64,000 nt of DNA from Sycobia sp. Sy_11 (GCA_018907035.1 JACCIC010000152.1:1285501-1349500); one strand, 5' to 3'; counted from the first letter of the stretch, positions 12,852-26,701 are shown. Made by a program: numbers and translations. The notes: a model not told the origin generated them from the sequence alone.

Positions 12852-15800
12852 TTAAAGGGTCGGGGGCGGATAGTACGCCCGATTCTCGTAGATCAGCGCG
12901 TGGCTCTTGATGTGGCCCTGGACGAAATTCAGAAGAGCGTCGACGAACAGCGACACCTTTACGTACAGAGCGCCCTTCACCGTGTCGTTGCAGTCGGGAT
13001 TGATACTGGACACGAGTCCTAGAAGCTGATCGCCGAGAACGAGGGGACTGCCAATGTCGCCCTGGAACACGAGCAAACAAACACGCACACAAGCACACAT
13101 ATGTATAGATATATCTAAGTATCAGATTTATTTTATAACGTTATGCGCAACTACGAATATATATATATATATACACGCATGGTGCACTCTTTCGGTATCT
13201 TGCTCTAGCTTCATGCATTTTGCGCGCGACCAAATAAATCACGATAAATTAAAGCAAAACCGAAGCTGCAAATCTTTTTTTTCTACGATATTTCGTTCTT
13301 TTTCAAAACAGCGTATATATTGATACATTCCAAAGAGAAAATAAATGCCTCTAAGAAAAACGATTTTATGGCTTATCAAGCGATATTAAAGAAATTCTTA
13401 TTATTGACGAAAGCATATTGTACGCATTAATTTCGCGATTCTGTGTATATATATATATATTTGTTTCTTTCGTTTATTTCAATCGGCAGGCGTCGCACGC
13501 GGCAAGCCAAGCACCGCCCCCCCCCCTCCCGAGCGACGATCCGACGACTTACGAAGCACACGCCCACTCTCTCGTCCGGATGATTCCTCAGCATCCTGCC
13601 GCACATGTTGTTGAACGTGAACTCCCGGGGATGCTTCTTGGCGCAGTCGGCGTCGGCCAGCACTCGCACGCGACGGTAGGTCAGCAGGTGGCTCGGGGCA
13701 CCGCCCGTCAATGTCGGCCGGCCGGTGATCTCGTCAGTGCCCCTCACGGTGCGCGTGCAGCCGAACCCGCTCACCGAGGCCTCGCGATCCGCGAAGCTCG
13801 CCCCGGGCTCGGGGAGTCGGACCCTGCTCACCAACGGGTTCTGGCCGAGGCCCAGGCCCGACGCCAGCTGGACAACCAAGCGGATATTATAACGATAACC
13901 TTAAATTTGATAACGATAAAATATCCTAGACTGCACTCCTTAAGTTAACTATTTGTTGTTGTTGTTGTTGTTGTTTTTTTTTTGTTTTTTTTCATCTCGA
14001 TAATAGATCTGAAATTGTGTCAAGCTTACCAAGGTGTACTTAATAAATTATATATTATTGGATTAAAAATAATCAAAATAAATAACGCACTTGCTAAAAA
14101 TATACTTGAGTCTAGTCTCTTAATATTAACTATCCGCATAATGCGATGGGAGTCGCGAAAGAATTTCGAAATGATGCATCGTCGAAGGATTCCGAAAGGA
14201 TATTAGAAAGAACTTTTGGCCGACGTTGAAAATCTTTCAGGGATACTTTGAGAAATATTTTTGAATGGATTCGGCGAAGGGGCGCGAAAATCGTGTCCCG
14301 AAATCACTTCGATAATGGCCTCTGATGACGAAAATGATTTATCGTCGATCGAAATCTTTGCAAGAGTTCGCCAAAAGAAAACAATGAGAATTATTGTAGG
14401 TCAACTAATTTTAAGACGGGCTTTTGAATGAATTCAGACATTTGCGAAAGGGATTTGAAAGGGTTCGTTGAAAAAATATTTTTATCGCTATAATTAAAAT
14501 GCTCAGGACTTGTACTCAGGCAAAAAATTATAAAATGACTCTAATAGAAATCAGAAAGAATGTATGAAAGAATGTTCATAATTAAAATCTTTACAATGTT
14601 TCCTTTAGAAGTCGTACTTCGAAATGAATCGCCACGAGAGACAAAAAAAATATTCTCTTAAAGAATCCCAAGAGAGATTTTTCAAAAAATTCGCTAAAGG
14701 ATCCTGAAATAATTTCATAAAATAATTCTTATGAATAGATTCGAAAAGCACGCCAAAAGAATTTAACGCGTGGAAAAACCGTTTATCACCCCTTTCCAAA
14801 TTTTTGCAATGATTCCTCCGGAAATCCGTTTGAAAGGCTTGACCGAGAAAAAAAAAATTAGAATTATCGTTAATGAACGATAACGCGAAGAACGATTTTT
14901 GCAAGGTTTCGTGAAAGAATGTCTTAAATAATTTCACGAAGAAAAAAAAACTTTACAATAGTTTATAATTCTTAATCAATGAATAGTCAAATAAATAAAT
15001 AATAGGATCCTCGCAGTATCCCTTGGCATTCATTATTTCCGGCGGATCCTTTCTGCGAATACCTTGGCGCCGCGCGGCCAAGGGCCTCGGCCGGCGTCCC
15101 CGCGAATGAACGCACCTTCGCCAGGGCGAGATTGACGAAGATGAAGGTGGGATCGATTTTCGGGAAGTAGATGTACTCGATGTCTATTCTGCGGGCCAGG
15201 GCGCTGCTCAGATTGCGCGAGCCCGCGACCACCGAGAATCTCGCCTCCTTGAGCTGGCCATTTTTCAAAAAGACACTGGCGACGCTCAGCACGAACACGT
15301 TGGAAATGATGGCGCCGTTGCCCAGCTGGTTGAACACGCTCGTGTAATTGGCTATTCCCTCCACCGACACGTGGTGGCCGAAAATTGACGATGGGGCGGG
15401 ACCGCCGCCCACGATCGACTCCTCGCTGAGGCCTGAAACTGAAAGATTTGCGGCGCAGCAAGCATTGTTATTGCATTATCTTCTGTTTTTTTTTTTTTTT
15501 TTTTTTGTTTTTTTGTTATTTTTTTAAATTTTAAATAAATATTATTTTAATAATCAGATTTTTGTTGTTGAGTTTAATTAATTGTTGAGTTAACATATAC
15601 TTAATCAATTTGCTTGTTTTTTTAAGTATAAATCATTTAATTGTATACAAAATTGAATTATGAAAATATTCAATGGCTTTTTTAATGACAATTTTTTAAA
15701 GTTTCATAAAGTTTTTGCGCGTGAAAAGAAGTTTTTAATCTTGTATGTGCATTTATCTTTTGCAGATCCGTCGTATTGAATAAATTTACACACATTGGTG

Positions 15801-17111
15801 CTTGAGACGATAGACTTAAGGTAAAATTAAGGTAAACTAAGAGTCTCTGTTTTTTTATTATTAATGGCGTTTTATCGGTATGCAAATAAAATTTTTATTC
15901 CAAAAATAATAATTAAATTTTTTTATTTATATCTTTGGTACATATTTTCAGAAAAATGAAACTATATATATATATGTATATACAGAGAAAAAATTTCTAA
16001 TAAAAATTACAATGCAGCGCCCAGTAATTTGATCAAAGTTCATGCATATCCAAAAAAATTTATCTGTACATTCAAGATAATTGATAAGTAAACATTTGAA
16101 AATTTATCATTGTTCCCATAAAATTTATTAACAAGTATTGTGACAGCAAGTTTGCCTTTAATTCCTAATTCTTCAAAATTAAATTTTTAAATTGCGTCAT
16201 TATTTTATATTCCAGTCATTGTTCAATGTTGGATTTCGTATTAAATTTATTTAGAATATAGAATTTCAATAAAATAATAATAAACATAAATTTTACGTTT
16301 AATTATCGATGGCTTGATATTTAATCCTGTCAACTTAATTTGTATTTTTTTTTTTTTTTTGATTGTCTATCAAGATACCTAAATATTTAGTTACACGTTT
16401 TCCCTTACATTTACTTCTGTAATACACTTACAATGGAAAGAGACGGATTTTTCAGCTTTGTATATCGATTTTTTTCACATTGTCGAAAGTTATGAATTCA
16501 AATTTTGTCATCAAAGATTGCCTATAAGAATATCTTAAAATTAATTTCTAGATTTTTATAACAAAATTCATCACTGAGGGGATGAGAAGGAATAATTAAA
16601 GTGTTTTTAGATTTTCGCAATTTTATAATATATAGAATACTATTTGATTCATTTGCTTTGATAATTTGATGTAACGTTAGTGAAATACAGATTTAGCGGA
16701 TTTGATTTTAATTAGCGTTTAAAATCCCCCCCCCCCCCGGCAAACGTAGATTATCAAAATATCTGAAAATTAATTTTCCGATTTTACTCCGAGATACCAC
16801 TTATAGAATAAAATTCTATCGAAATCAAATTCATAAAATTGACATGATATTAATTAATTTATAATTGGATTTCGGGATTAAGTCACCTTTTATCCGGCGA
16901 AATACGTTGTTCCGAATGCTATTTTAATTTACGAAACATATACAGGCACCGATAATTTTTTGTTATTGCCAATTTTAGCTTCTAATATTGGCAATCAAAC
17001 GGATAAAATCATTTATATATTAATAATTCGGTTTGAAAAAGTAAATCCCTTACCATAATCAGCCACATAAAATAAGGAAAAAACAGTAAAGAGAGCCGTT
17101 TTAAAAAACAT
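12852..17111 (-). CDS. Secreted serine protease homologue, catalytically dead
   Basis: This is a trypsin-fold (S1 family) protein of 299 residues rebuilt from four exons: 17111-17054, 15432-15116, 13867-13553 and 13061-12852. All introns are GT-AG and all phases agree. Exon 1 gives a signal peptide beginning MFFKTALFTVFSLFYVA. Residues 26-29 are IVGG, the usual start of the mature domain. The catalytic histidine position is Ser72 (LSVAS where LTAAH is usual), the aspartate is Asn120 (NLALAKL), and the serine is Ile233 (GDIGSPL). The cysteines that normally flank the histidine are also lost, while Cys229 and a few C-terminal cysteines remain. The fold is intact but hydrolysis should be impossible. 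Insect serine protease homologues of this kind act as cofactors or binding proteins in immunity, reproduction or venom; which applies here cannot be told. The stop is TAA at 12,852-12,854. Confidence 0.88.
14205..14940. repeat. Degenerate interspersed repeats in intron 2
   Basis: The middle of the protease homologue's second intron is a purine-rich stretch in which words such as TGAATGGATTCG, TGAATGAATTCA and TGAATAGATTCG recur at irregular distances, together with GAAAG and AAATCTTTGCAA-like words. The minus strand is open for 110 codons at 14,605-14,937 with a repetitive F/L-rich translation. I read it as a decayed tandem array, not an exon. Confidence 0.4.
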
Positions 17112-17807
17112 CGTATATTTTTAATTTAATTTGTTGTCCTAAGTGAAAAAGTAACGAGTATTGAGCCACATGTATGTATTTATATATTTTATAATATATC
17201 AATAACTCCAACATCAGACTTTAAGAATGGCACTCTTTAAGTATTCATGATTAATGTTAATTATCATTTCTCTTTTTTTTTTGCTCTTTAGTTTTAATTT
17301 GCCGTTACTATTATTGGGCGTACTTGGAATAAAATTATTACGTACATTGTATTGTCAAGGAATATTTCTCTAACCTAATTTTGAAATAATAATTAAGCAT
17401 TGAAAGAAGAAGAAATAACTGTATAATGGCTACGTATTAGGCAGAAATTTTAACAGATTATATCTGAATATTTTGTATAGTCGTACAAAAATTTACAATC
17501 CTTTTCGGAAAAGGAAAGCTTCCATATTATATAATGGATATATATTAAATTTTTAGATAAACATATTAAATATATAAAGACTCGCAATTATTTACTGAGA
17601 ATTCATGTGGGAACCTATTCAAAATTATTATATATGTTCAAATCGTTCCACCAATATGTGTAAAATCGGTTCGCTGCTCATATTTAAAAAATCAGATTTA
17701 TAAAACACAGAATTAACAACGTAATTTAAAAAAAAAGCTTCTCTGCGTAGCCATTTCAATACAGACCAATAAATTATGTAGTAGTTTTTCCATTCATTAT
17801 ATTTCGT

Positions 17808-17885
<78 letters not shown>

Positions 17886-20186
17886 GTAACAATGATGTAA
17901 TAATTGATCATATAATTTTTTGGCTAAGTATGGTCTGAGGCGTATATCGTCTTTGAACAAAATTACCTGTAGATAATAAAGGGGGTCACACGGGGTCATG
18001 CCATGTGTTTACCACATTTTGAAACACGTTTTGTCTTTTCAATCCAAAGAATGGCTGACTTTATCAATTGGCAAGGGTGTCCTTGTAACCAATAGCGCAC
18101 GTATAATTGCTGACGTATAAAGTAATTTTCTTTGTTTACAATACATTTTCGTAGGGTTATTCGAATGACAAGTTTGAACAATTCGAACTTCTCAATTATT
18201 TTTAGTTACATAGGCTTTATAGTTGTATATATTATATACATATATATACGTCGCAAATGACCCATTTTACCGGATCGAAAATGGCCCATTTTTCATAGAA
18301 GACGCACTTACACAATGCATGGCCCTTTATTGTGTACCCATCGTACACATTTCAACCAGACCATATATATTGTATGCGTGTTTTGCGAATTATCACTTAT
18401 TATATTACGCATTTCAATAAGTCCTTCTGTAAACATCGATTACGCACATAAATTATATAAAATGTCAATAAAGAAGTAAATTAAAATTTTATATGTGCAC
18501 ACGTTCAAGCGTTCGAACAGTTCGAACTTCACATTATAACAAATTCGAGCTTCAGATTTCAAAGTTTGAACACCATTTCAAACTCTAATTTTTTTGTTAA
18601 TTTATATATAATTATAAAATATATAAATATAACTATATCATTAATTGTATATGGATTAAGAAATATATTTTTATTATTATATATAAAAATGTATAATACA
18701 CGACTGTTCTGAAAAATTGTTTTTGGTTACAAGAAAACATTACAAATCACTCGTTCAAAACGAAAATTTGAAAAAGTTATTTTATTTACTAATTGGATGA
18801 AAGGATTTTTATTCATAGGAAACAATATCAATATTATAATATACAATCATTGCTTCTGATTAGAATATGAAACCTAGAAATTAGCATTAAACCCAAATAG
18901 AGAAATTAATTAAAAAATAAATTAATTGTAGATATCAAGTAGTTCTTCGTTAATTTGCATTTCTTGTGGTAATATTCATATGAAATTATTTTATATTATA
19001 TGTACAAATCGCTTTATAGTTATATATTTTAAATATTTATTATTATAATTGTTATAAACAAATTGTTGAAAAATAAACCCTAAAATTTTACGAGTCCATA
19101 GAAAAACAATTCGAAAGGTTTCTCGTTAAATTATTTTATACGCGCATATCAGTTATTCAGTTCTAGAAAAATTCATTTGTCATATATAGGCTTAAGTGTG
19201 ACTCAAAGCACCAAACAAACGTTGCCGATATACGTTATGGTTTGGCCGAATTTCGAACTTGTTATGTATAACGATATTATTTGTGCAGTGTCGACTTTGG
19301 GAGGGGAAGGGGGACTGGGGCCGCCCCCTAGCTGTGTAACCAATGCTAGGCTCTAAGTAATGTGGGAGGCCAAGTAAGAGTAAATTATAAAACTGGAAGA
19401 AATTAATGACGTGAAGAAATGCGAGCAATGAAAGGCTCTATAAAATATAGCAGCCACGATTTCGTTGATTAATTACAATATATTTATTATTAGACCACAC
19501 GTGAAGTTTTTAATTCTCCGTTGAATTGCCCTTATATAATTCGTTTCGTTGGTTTATTTGATTATAATATACAGATTAAAGAACATTTTCTGCGATTTTT
19601 TCCTCATCTAGATTCTAGTGGTTCCATTCTCCAAACTTTGAACGGAAAATCTTTTCACAGGGAAAACTACTTGTAGAGAAAAAATTCATAGAACAAAAAA
19701 GACATATTTTAATGATTTCTATAATATTTGTTTGAAATATTTTTAATAATTTTTCTTATTTTCCGAGATAAGTTCAAAGTACTATAATTTTGTATCGTTT
19801 TCGAGGTGAAAATTCAATTTTCACCAAAAGCCACTATAATAATCATAAACAGCGTCCCAAAAATCATAAGTATGAAAATTTTTGTTAAAATCGTATGCGG
19901 GCGCTTTTCTACGGCGGAAGTGTACCCATATATGTAAAGGGGCACTAGAAAGACTAGAGCCGGCGCTGTTATTAGTTAAATTCAAATCTTATAGTTACGG
20001 ACCCACTTTTAGCTTTCTTTTTTTTTTTTTTTAAATTACATACAAAATTTGGAATCAGTGATTCCAAAACATTTAAGATCGAGGGTGTACTGCATGGTTA
20101 AACATATATTGCTGAATTTAATTGGATGAGTCAAAGGGTTAAGAGGTATAACGATACTGTAAAATTGCTTAAAGTCTAATACCTTT

Positions 20187-20217
<31 letters not shown>

Positions 20218-21218
20218 TATATTTTTAATTAATACATTATATAGTGTCAAAGGTGGCAATATTTTTGCGCGAATAGAGAAGAGGTAAGTGTGATAAAACA
20301 TTATGTGCAAGGAGCAAGTATACTTCATATTACACGAATAAATAATATCTGATTGAACAATAGCACCATTTTCCACAATTTAATGTGTATAAGAATAGAT
20401 TATGTGCATGATATAAAGGTATATAATGTAATTAGTTATACACATTGAACAACAATTTATAATTGTTGAGAAAAAAAGTTGAGACATAGTATAATATTAA
20501 TTAATTCAGAACGAGGTTGCAATTTTTTTATTAACCATAAAACAAAACGCGTTAAATGATTTTACAATTTGAATTAAATCAAGTGCAAAACAAATTAATT
20601 TGTTTGTTTCCATAAATTCAAGAATCTGTTTAAAAGATTTTAAACGGAGTACAACCTAATAGAAAAGATTTAAATAAACAAATCTTAGAAGTATCTATTT
20701 GCAGTGTTGAATATTTATGTTGAAAATGAGAGTTTCACTTCGTTACTTTGTTAAATAGACGGATACATACATGGATAGCTATATATAATGTACTGAAAAT
20801 GGCGCGCAACAATTACATTTATAGTAGGTTTCTACAATATCAGTTGCAGTCGCTACCATAACTGCGTCGGTAAATAAATATTTTATTACTGAATTTTCCC
20901 AATAGGTGGACATGACAGAAATACAATTATATGTCATATATATATAAATATTATTTAGTATTATAAACTGGCCATAATAAAAATGTGATTTGTTAATTTT
21001 TTATGTTTTTTTAAGCAACACATATTTTTTGATATATAATGAGTCATTTAATTTTATTATATAATAATCTTAATGAGATTTTTAACAAAAGTTGGTTTTA
21101 TATATTTTTTGATCCTTAAAATATATTAAGTTTTTTTATAATAGTGAGGTTATGATTTATTGTGTCCTTTTTAACATTTTCTTTTATATATTTTGTATAC
21201 TTTTGTTGTTGGCTAGTA
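17112..21218. other. Intergenic stretch between protease homologue and 21.2-kb exons
   Basis: AT-rich DNA with no complete gene. It holds the possible transposase relic at 17.6-18.0 kb, a broken TA array (17,815-17,881), repeated TTCGAAC words near 18,170 and 18,515, and a (TTTA)n run near 20,180-20,217. Nothing else was recognised. Confidence 0.55.
17628..18000 (-). pseudogene. Possible mariner-like transposase relic
   Basis: On the minus strand the translation contains LFKDDIRLRPYLAKKLYDQL, which resembles the DNARPHxAKK catalytic segment of mariner transposases. Further on it contains WSVLKWL and LHILVERFEHI, similar to the KKWLDEFF and KLPERWEK C-terminal motifs in the same order. A TA array interrupts the region between them, and stop codons or frame changes cut it off upstream. 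The similarity is weak and based only on motif order, so the call is tentative. No terminal inverted repeats were found. Confidence 0.3.
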
Positions 21219-21589
21219 ATGGAAAAATTAAATAATAAAGAAACTATTAATCTTCTAGATTTATCAGACAATGAATCTGATATATCTGATTTAATGCTGA
21301 CACCTAAAAAAAAGAAAATTAAGAGGTATATAAAGATTCAGAAAGATTAATTTGAATTAGAATAATCTTTATAATATTTCTTATTGCATTTTTTATAACA
21401 GGCGACATCGATCAAATGGATCGATAAAAGCAAAGCAAGACCATTTTTGCAGTTGTAAACATTCTAAATTAAGAGTAATATCAATATGGCTTACTACTGT
21501 ACTGATAATGATATGGCTTATTTTATTATCTTGGCTAGCCTTAGTTTTATATGGGAAATTGAGAAAAATGGATGTTTCAATAAAATCTG
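21219..21589 (+). CDS. Two exons encoding a membrane-anchored N-terminus
   Basis: Exon A (21219-21325) starts at an ATG just after a good acceptor-like TTGTTGGCTAG, and is joined in phase 2 to exon B (21402-21589). Together they encode 98 residues plus one base: an acidic stretch (LLDLSDNESDISDL), a basic cluster (PKKKKIKRRHR), Cys-x-Cys, then a single hydrophobic helix (residues about 60-82, WLTTVLIMIWLILLSWLALVL) and GKLRKMDVSIKS. It ends at a strong donor (G|GTAAGT) in phase 1. I see no convincing next exon nearby. The architecture and the phase-1 exit match the first two exons of the EFCAB14 homologue, whose third exon (40,417) accepts phase 1. It may be an alternative N-terminus of that gene, a remnant duplicate, or a separate gene with unrecognised exons. 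Confidence 0.6.
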
Positions 21590-22769
21590 GTAAGTTCAGT
21601 AATTTTTGTATTTTGAATCATAGCTATTTAAAATTATGTAAAATATCACAAAATTTTTATTAATATTTTGAGAATGAAAAATTAAATTAGAAGTTCTGTT
21701 AAACTAATTTAGCATTAATATACAAATTGCAGTATATTGTAAATACCTGCTGCTATACATTTCCAGTGTATGTTTTACCACCAATAGCTAGAAATTAAAG
21801 ATCATTTGATAATTTTGATTATTAAAAATAGACCTTCTTAATAAACTTTTCATTCTTTAAGTTAATTATATTTATGTACAAATAAACTTTCAAGGCAACA
21901 TACTTTATATCAAAATATTCTTATGTACATGTCATTATTTCATATTTTTCTTTGAAAACATAATTATTGGTAAACAGTTCTACATATTGTACATATTACA
22001 AGATAAGATAAAATGCACTGTAATGTTATGAAATGTTTCTCAGAGAAATAATATATATGTAATTCATAAAGAAGAAATTACACTGTACACCAAAGGAATA
22101 CAGGCAACTTATGTATTTCGCATCCAAATAAACAAGTTTAATTTTACAATGTACTATTTTCTCATTACTATGACTTCCATATACCATGTATAAATACAAC
22201 ATTAAAATTAGATGAAATATTTTTTTTTCTTTAGTAAAAAATTTTTAAGACTAGTATCGAGTAGAGATTTGAAAAAATATTTATAAAATATGTATATTTT
22301 TGTTAAATTGTAAATCTGTTCACTGATAGAGATTGGAGTTTCTGTTCAGAAATACATAATTGGACATTTTTGACTTTTGTAACTAGGTCTCCATCAATTT
22401 GAGGAATTTCCATATTATGTATTCAGTAGTTTACTTTTATAATTTCATCTACTTATTACTAATGTTGTAATCGCGAAACAAACTGAAAATAACTTCAGCC
22501 ATTTTCCTGATTTAATGTAAAGTGATTTTAATTGGACTTAATTTAAATTGGTTTTTAATCGATACGCGCTAAAAACTCATATTGAAAATGCAAAATATTA
22601 AGAAAAAAAATCGTATGATTTTGAGAAAAAATACGATATTCGTTAATCCTAGAAAAGTGAAATTCGCCATTTGTCAAATTAGGCATTTTTTATAGTTGTG
22701 TTATTGTTATAGAGATTTTGAGTATATAAAATTTCGGATTTATTTGTAAGATTTGCTTTTGAATTCTGG

Positions 22770-22930
22770 TAAGCACGAATGACGAAAATTGATGTCTATT
22801 CGGCGGCCAACACAAGCACGTTTATAAAAAAATTACACGCGCTCTGTTTACAAATACGTCGTGGACCTCGGTCGCTGATTAGCGCCACTATTTGGGAACA
22901 TAAGTAGAGCATCGTAAAGTAATACGAGAA
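22770..22930 (+). mobile_element. SINE copy, diverged
   Basis: From about 22,797 it matches the body of the SINE at 33,144-33,360: both carry ACACAAGCAC, CTGTTTACAAA or a variant, and CGTCGCTGATTAGC or a variant, in the same order and spacing. The tRNA-like head is heavily diverged or truncated, and the tail is an A-rich stretch rather than pure poly-A. It is an older copy than the one at 33.1 kb, in the same orientation. Confidence 0.7.
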
Positions 22931-22981
22931 TAACGAAAGAAATAAATAACAGTAACAAAATAAAGCGATTGCGTAAGATAA

Positions 22982-23038
<57 letters not shown>

Positions 23039-26000
23039 TAATTAACTGTAATTTCCGTTTGAGTACAAGTTAAGAGCTACCTAAACTTAAATTTAAAAAA
23101 GTCATATTGAAGTTTTATCGAGAGCTTTATCGCAAAAAAAAACTAATTTATAGAGTCTGTGTACGATATTTTGAAACGTAAAGCAATCTAGAGCTTCCTC
23201 CAAAGGTTGTTGATGCGCACTCGTGTTTATATCCAGCAACGCCAGCGTAACGGCCCCGGCGCCATAAGTCAGTCATCGAGATAAGCCGGTCTAAATGGCT
23301 TTTTACATTTTTACCATATTTCAAATTGAATTTCGTTTGTAATACTGCGTCGTCGATTGTTGATTACCGAACTTAGGACGCAATTCTCGCGGCGCGATTG
23401 TTCCGCTTGGATTTTCATTTTAAAACAAGCCAATAAATAACGTTTAATTATTATTTTTTTTTTGTTAATATATTATATTAAATTGATATTCATCGTTTTA
23501 TAAAAAAAAAAAAAAAAAAAGATAAGGTACTGCACTGTCATTGTTCTTAATTATAAAACGTTACTTCGTGGACATCGTATAAATATACACAATCTGCGTA
23601 GCCGAAAAGATATTTTTCTGTCCTCTCTCCTATCAAAAATATATATTATCAATTCATCATTTATTTTCGCGAAGTCGTTGCAGCAGAGTATTCATAATAA
23701 TCATATGTATATTTATTACCTTTTATTGATAATTTTCTAATAATTGCGCTGTGCGCCAATGAAACAATATAGCAACGAATTCGGCCATTATTTCATTAAT
23801 AGGCGTCCGAGAATGTACAGAATGTACAACAATTTATAAAAGTCAGAAATTTTAATTTACGTAGTATGTAATAAATGAACTGGAATTCGATGCAAAGCGT
23901 CCGTGCTTTTATGGAAAGGCGCGTAATGGACTCCGAATAAAGGTTCAATGGACACGCCCGTACATCGGAAAACAGATAACTGGCATTTGGAGTGCTTTTC
24001 TTTCGGAAAATCGTATTTCCCGAAGGAGGTCTCCATAAAGAGTTTTGATCAGTATATCGAGAATTATCAATATCTTTACTACATGGATCGAATTTATTTT
24101 ATAAAATATTGTTTTTAACGTGTGCCTGCTTCTTCAAAATTAATCAATAAAGGAATTTTACCAAATTCAGTGTATTTATGATATTACGATATAAAAAAAA
24201 TTTTTTCTTTTTTTTTCGTTCAAGAATATCACCTAAATAATCCTATTTCATCTCATTAGTTAAAAACCCGTCCACGAACAATGCTCAATACATACAGCCT
24301 CGATTTTGTTTCACTTTTCAATAAAAAAGATCAGCGTTCATAGGTTCTCGTCTAAATTCAAAAAAAAAAAAAAAAAAAACTGTCGACCCCTCCCATCTGT
24401 ACGTAAAAATATTGATAATCGTGGCAGATAACGTGCTACTTTATATTTGAAATAAATTTTTTTTTACGCAGAATTTCATTTCTACTGCAATTAAACCTCA
24501 CATTGCGAGAAAAGCAAGGAAACGTTTTACTTTTAATATTGTAGAATGATCCGTTTTCTGATCCTGAATATTAACACAACTATATGTTCACGTTTTGTTC
24601 GGTAATCGGAGAAGAGTAAAATAAAAATTCTATCTGCTCAAAAATTATATCAACCATGTAAATTAGATGAAGCAATTTTCCGTCAAAAAATGATTGACTC
24701 TTACGGTGAAATATTTCTTCCCGCTCGTTGTTTTTTTTTTTTTTTTATTGATGAAAATGTATTATATATTTCGGATTTTCACAATAAAAAAGAAGAAGAA
24801 AAATTCTACGCGGTCAAATGTTTCTATATAATAATTAGTTTTTTTTTTTTTTTGAAAAAACTTTTTTCACAGATTTAATTTTATAAATCTCAAAAAAGGA
24901 AATGATTAACGGGTAAAACATGTGATTTTTTGATAAATATAAAAATGACTTATCTTTATATAAAATATATACAAGCCTAAATTTCTGAAGAAAATAATAA
25001 ATCAAAGTTATATAAATCTTATTATTTATTATAATTGTGTTATATTATGCGTTTACATTGAGCATTTTTTTTTTTTTTGAAACAGTCTCAAATAAACGGG
25101 GAATACCTGTGTACATATTTTAGGAAGTCAGTAAAATGAGCAAAAATTGTGTAGAATATGTTAGAAAAAAGGGCGGGCACTATATGTACAATTATTCTAA
25201 ACATACTACAGTGGGAGTCGTATTACTTTTATTATAATTAACGGTTCTCTACCTCCGCACAAAATTTTTTCGGCTATGTAGTAGATCAAACTTTTTCCCA
25301 AGCTTCTCGGGCGACACAAGTATATTTCCTTTTTTTTCTTCTATTCGATTCTGTAAACTTTATATTTATTTATTCTTTTGTTTCTTCTGAACGATCTACT
25401 GAATTTTTACGTTGAAGTACAGACACAGCCGTCGAACATCTTGTACTAAAAAAAAAAAAAGATTGTCACGAAACTATATTCGTGTGTATGAAAACGTGAT
25501 GAAAATCAGCGATTTTCTAATGCCGCGCTGTGTTTCATTAATACGATGGACTTTATTAAAAAGAGTTTTTTTTTTTTAATCGTTCGTCGAACGGTAAATT
25601 CAGAATTTCATCTGTACCCTTATATTTTTCAATTCCAATTCATTCCGTTCTGTTCCGCCTTATGAGGTGGATGGAGTGGCTCCATGGATTTATCATCTTA
25701 CCGGCAGCGCAAGGATATCGCAGAATATGCATCGATGATTCAGATTTGGAATTTCGTCGAGAAGCAGTATAGGATGAACATTTGGAAATAAACAGGGGGA
25801 GGGGGAACAATTCGACGACTTGTCATTATTTCAACCTCGTGCGTAATTTTACTGCGAGTCCTCAGCAGCTTTATAAAACCAATTGGAAAATAAGTTTACG
25901 TATTAGTAGCGCTTTAACATAGAAAAACTGTTCAAAACAATATAATTGTATCTTATTAAGGTTATGATTTGACATTTCGAATTACCTTCCTCATTGCAAT

Positions 26001-26099
26001 GTATAACGTAACGGGCATTTGACGCACGAGCCAAAACATTGAAGAAGAAATAATCTTCTCGCCCAATCGAACTTTTGTCATTTTTACATGGGAAGAAAT

Positions 26100-26412
26100 A
26101 CAACATTAATACCCTCGCATAATGTGCGTGCGCGTGTGCGTGCGTATACAAACTACTGCGCGATTCGCAATTCATCATCGGTATATGGTATTACGGGTGA
26201 AAGGCGCTCGACCCGGTTCGTCCGCGTCAGCCTTATAACGTAGATTTTAATACACGCACGCACGCGCGTATGCAGTGCCGTGCATTTATGCATCCTTCGC
26301 GCATATATATATATATATACACGTTGGGGGCGAGGTTGCGGGGGTGTTGTTTTCGCAGCAATACGCGCTCTCTCCGTACTCGTATACGCACCCCGTCCGC
26401 CCACGCGCGTAC

Positions 26413-26447
<35 letters not shown>

Positions 26448-26640
26448 TTCGTATTGTGCATGCTTCTTCGATGTGAAGGCGTCTGCGCGCGCGCGCGCGC
26501 GCGTGTGTGTGTATTACGCGAGCGCGTATGTCGCCCGCTCTCCGGGCGCCGTGTGGCACTGGGCAACCCCCCTTTTAGTCGATATCACGGGAGCGCGCGC
26601 GCGCGCGCGTCAGTCGGCTGAGTAACGCCTCGCGATGTAG
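26100..26640. other. CpG-rich island with CG and CA repeats
   Basis: This CpG-rich stretch contains two (CG)n runs (near 26,486-26,502 and 26,593-26,608) and a CA run (26,416-26,446). Overlapping frames on both strands are open without recognisable domains. It may be a promoter or a first exon. Confidence 0.35.
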
Positions 26641-26701
26641 GTGTATTTATTGTAATAGCGCGAATCCCGGTACCCGCTTGTTGTTACACATAAGTACGTA
26701 C

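Noticed and set aside
13418..13948. 176-codon plus-strand frame
   Set aside because: It is the antisense shadow of protease homologue exon 3, which has clean splice sites and family motifs on the minus strand.
15033..15461. 142-codon minus-strand frame overlapping protease exon 2
   Set aside because: It is a frame-shifted reading of exon 2, arginine-rich and without homology. The correct frame carries IVGG and the protease pattern.
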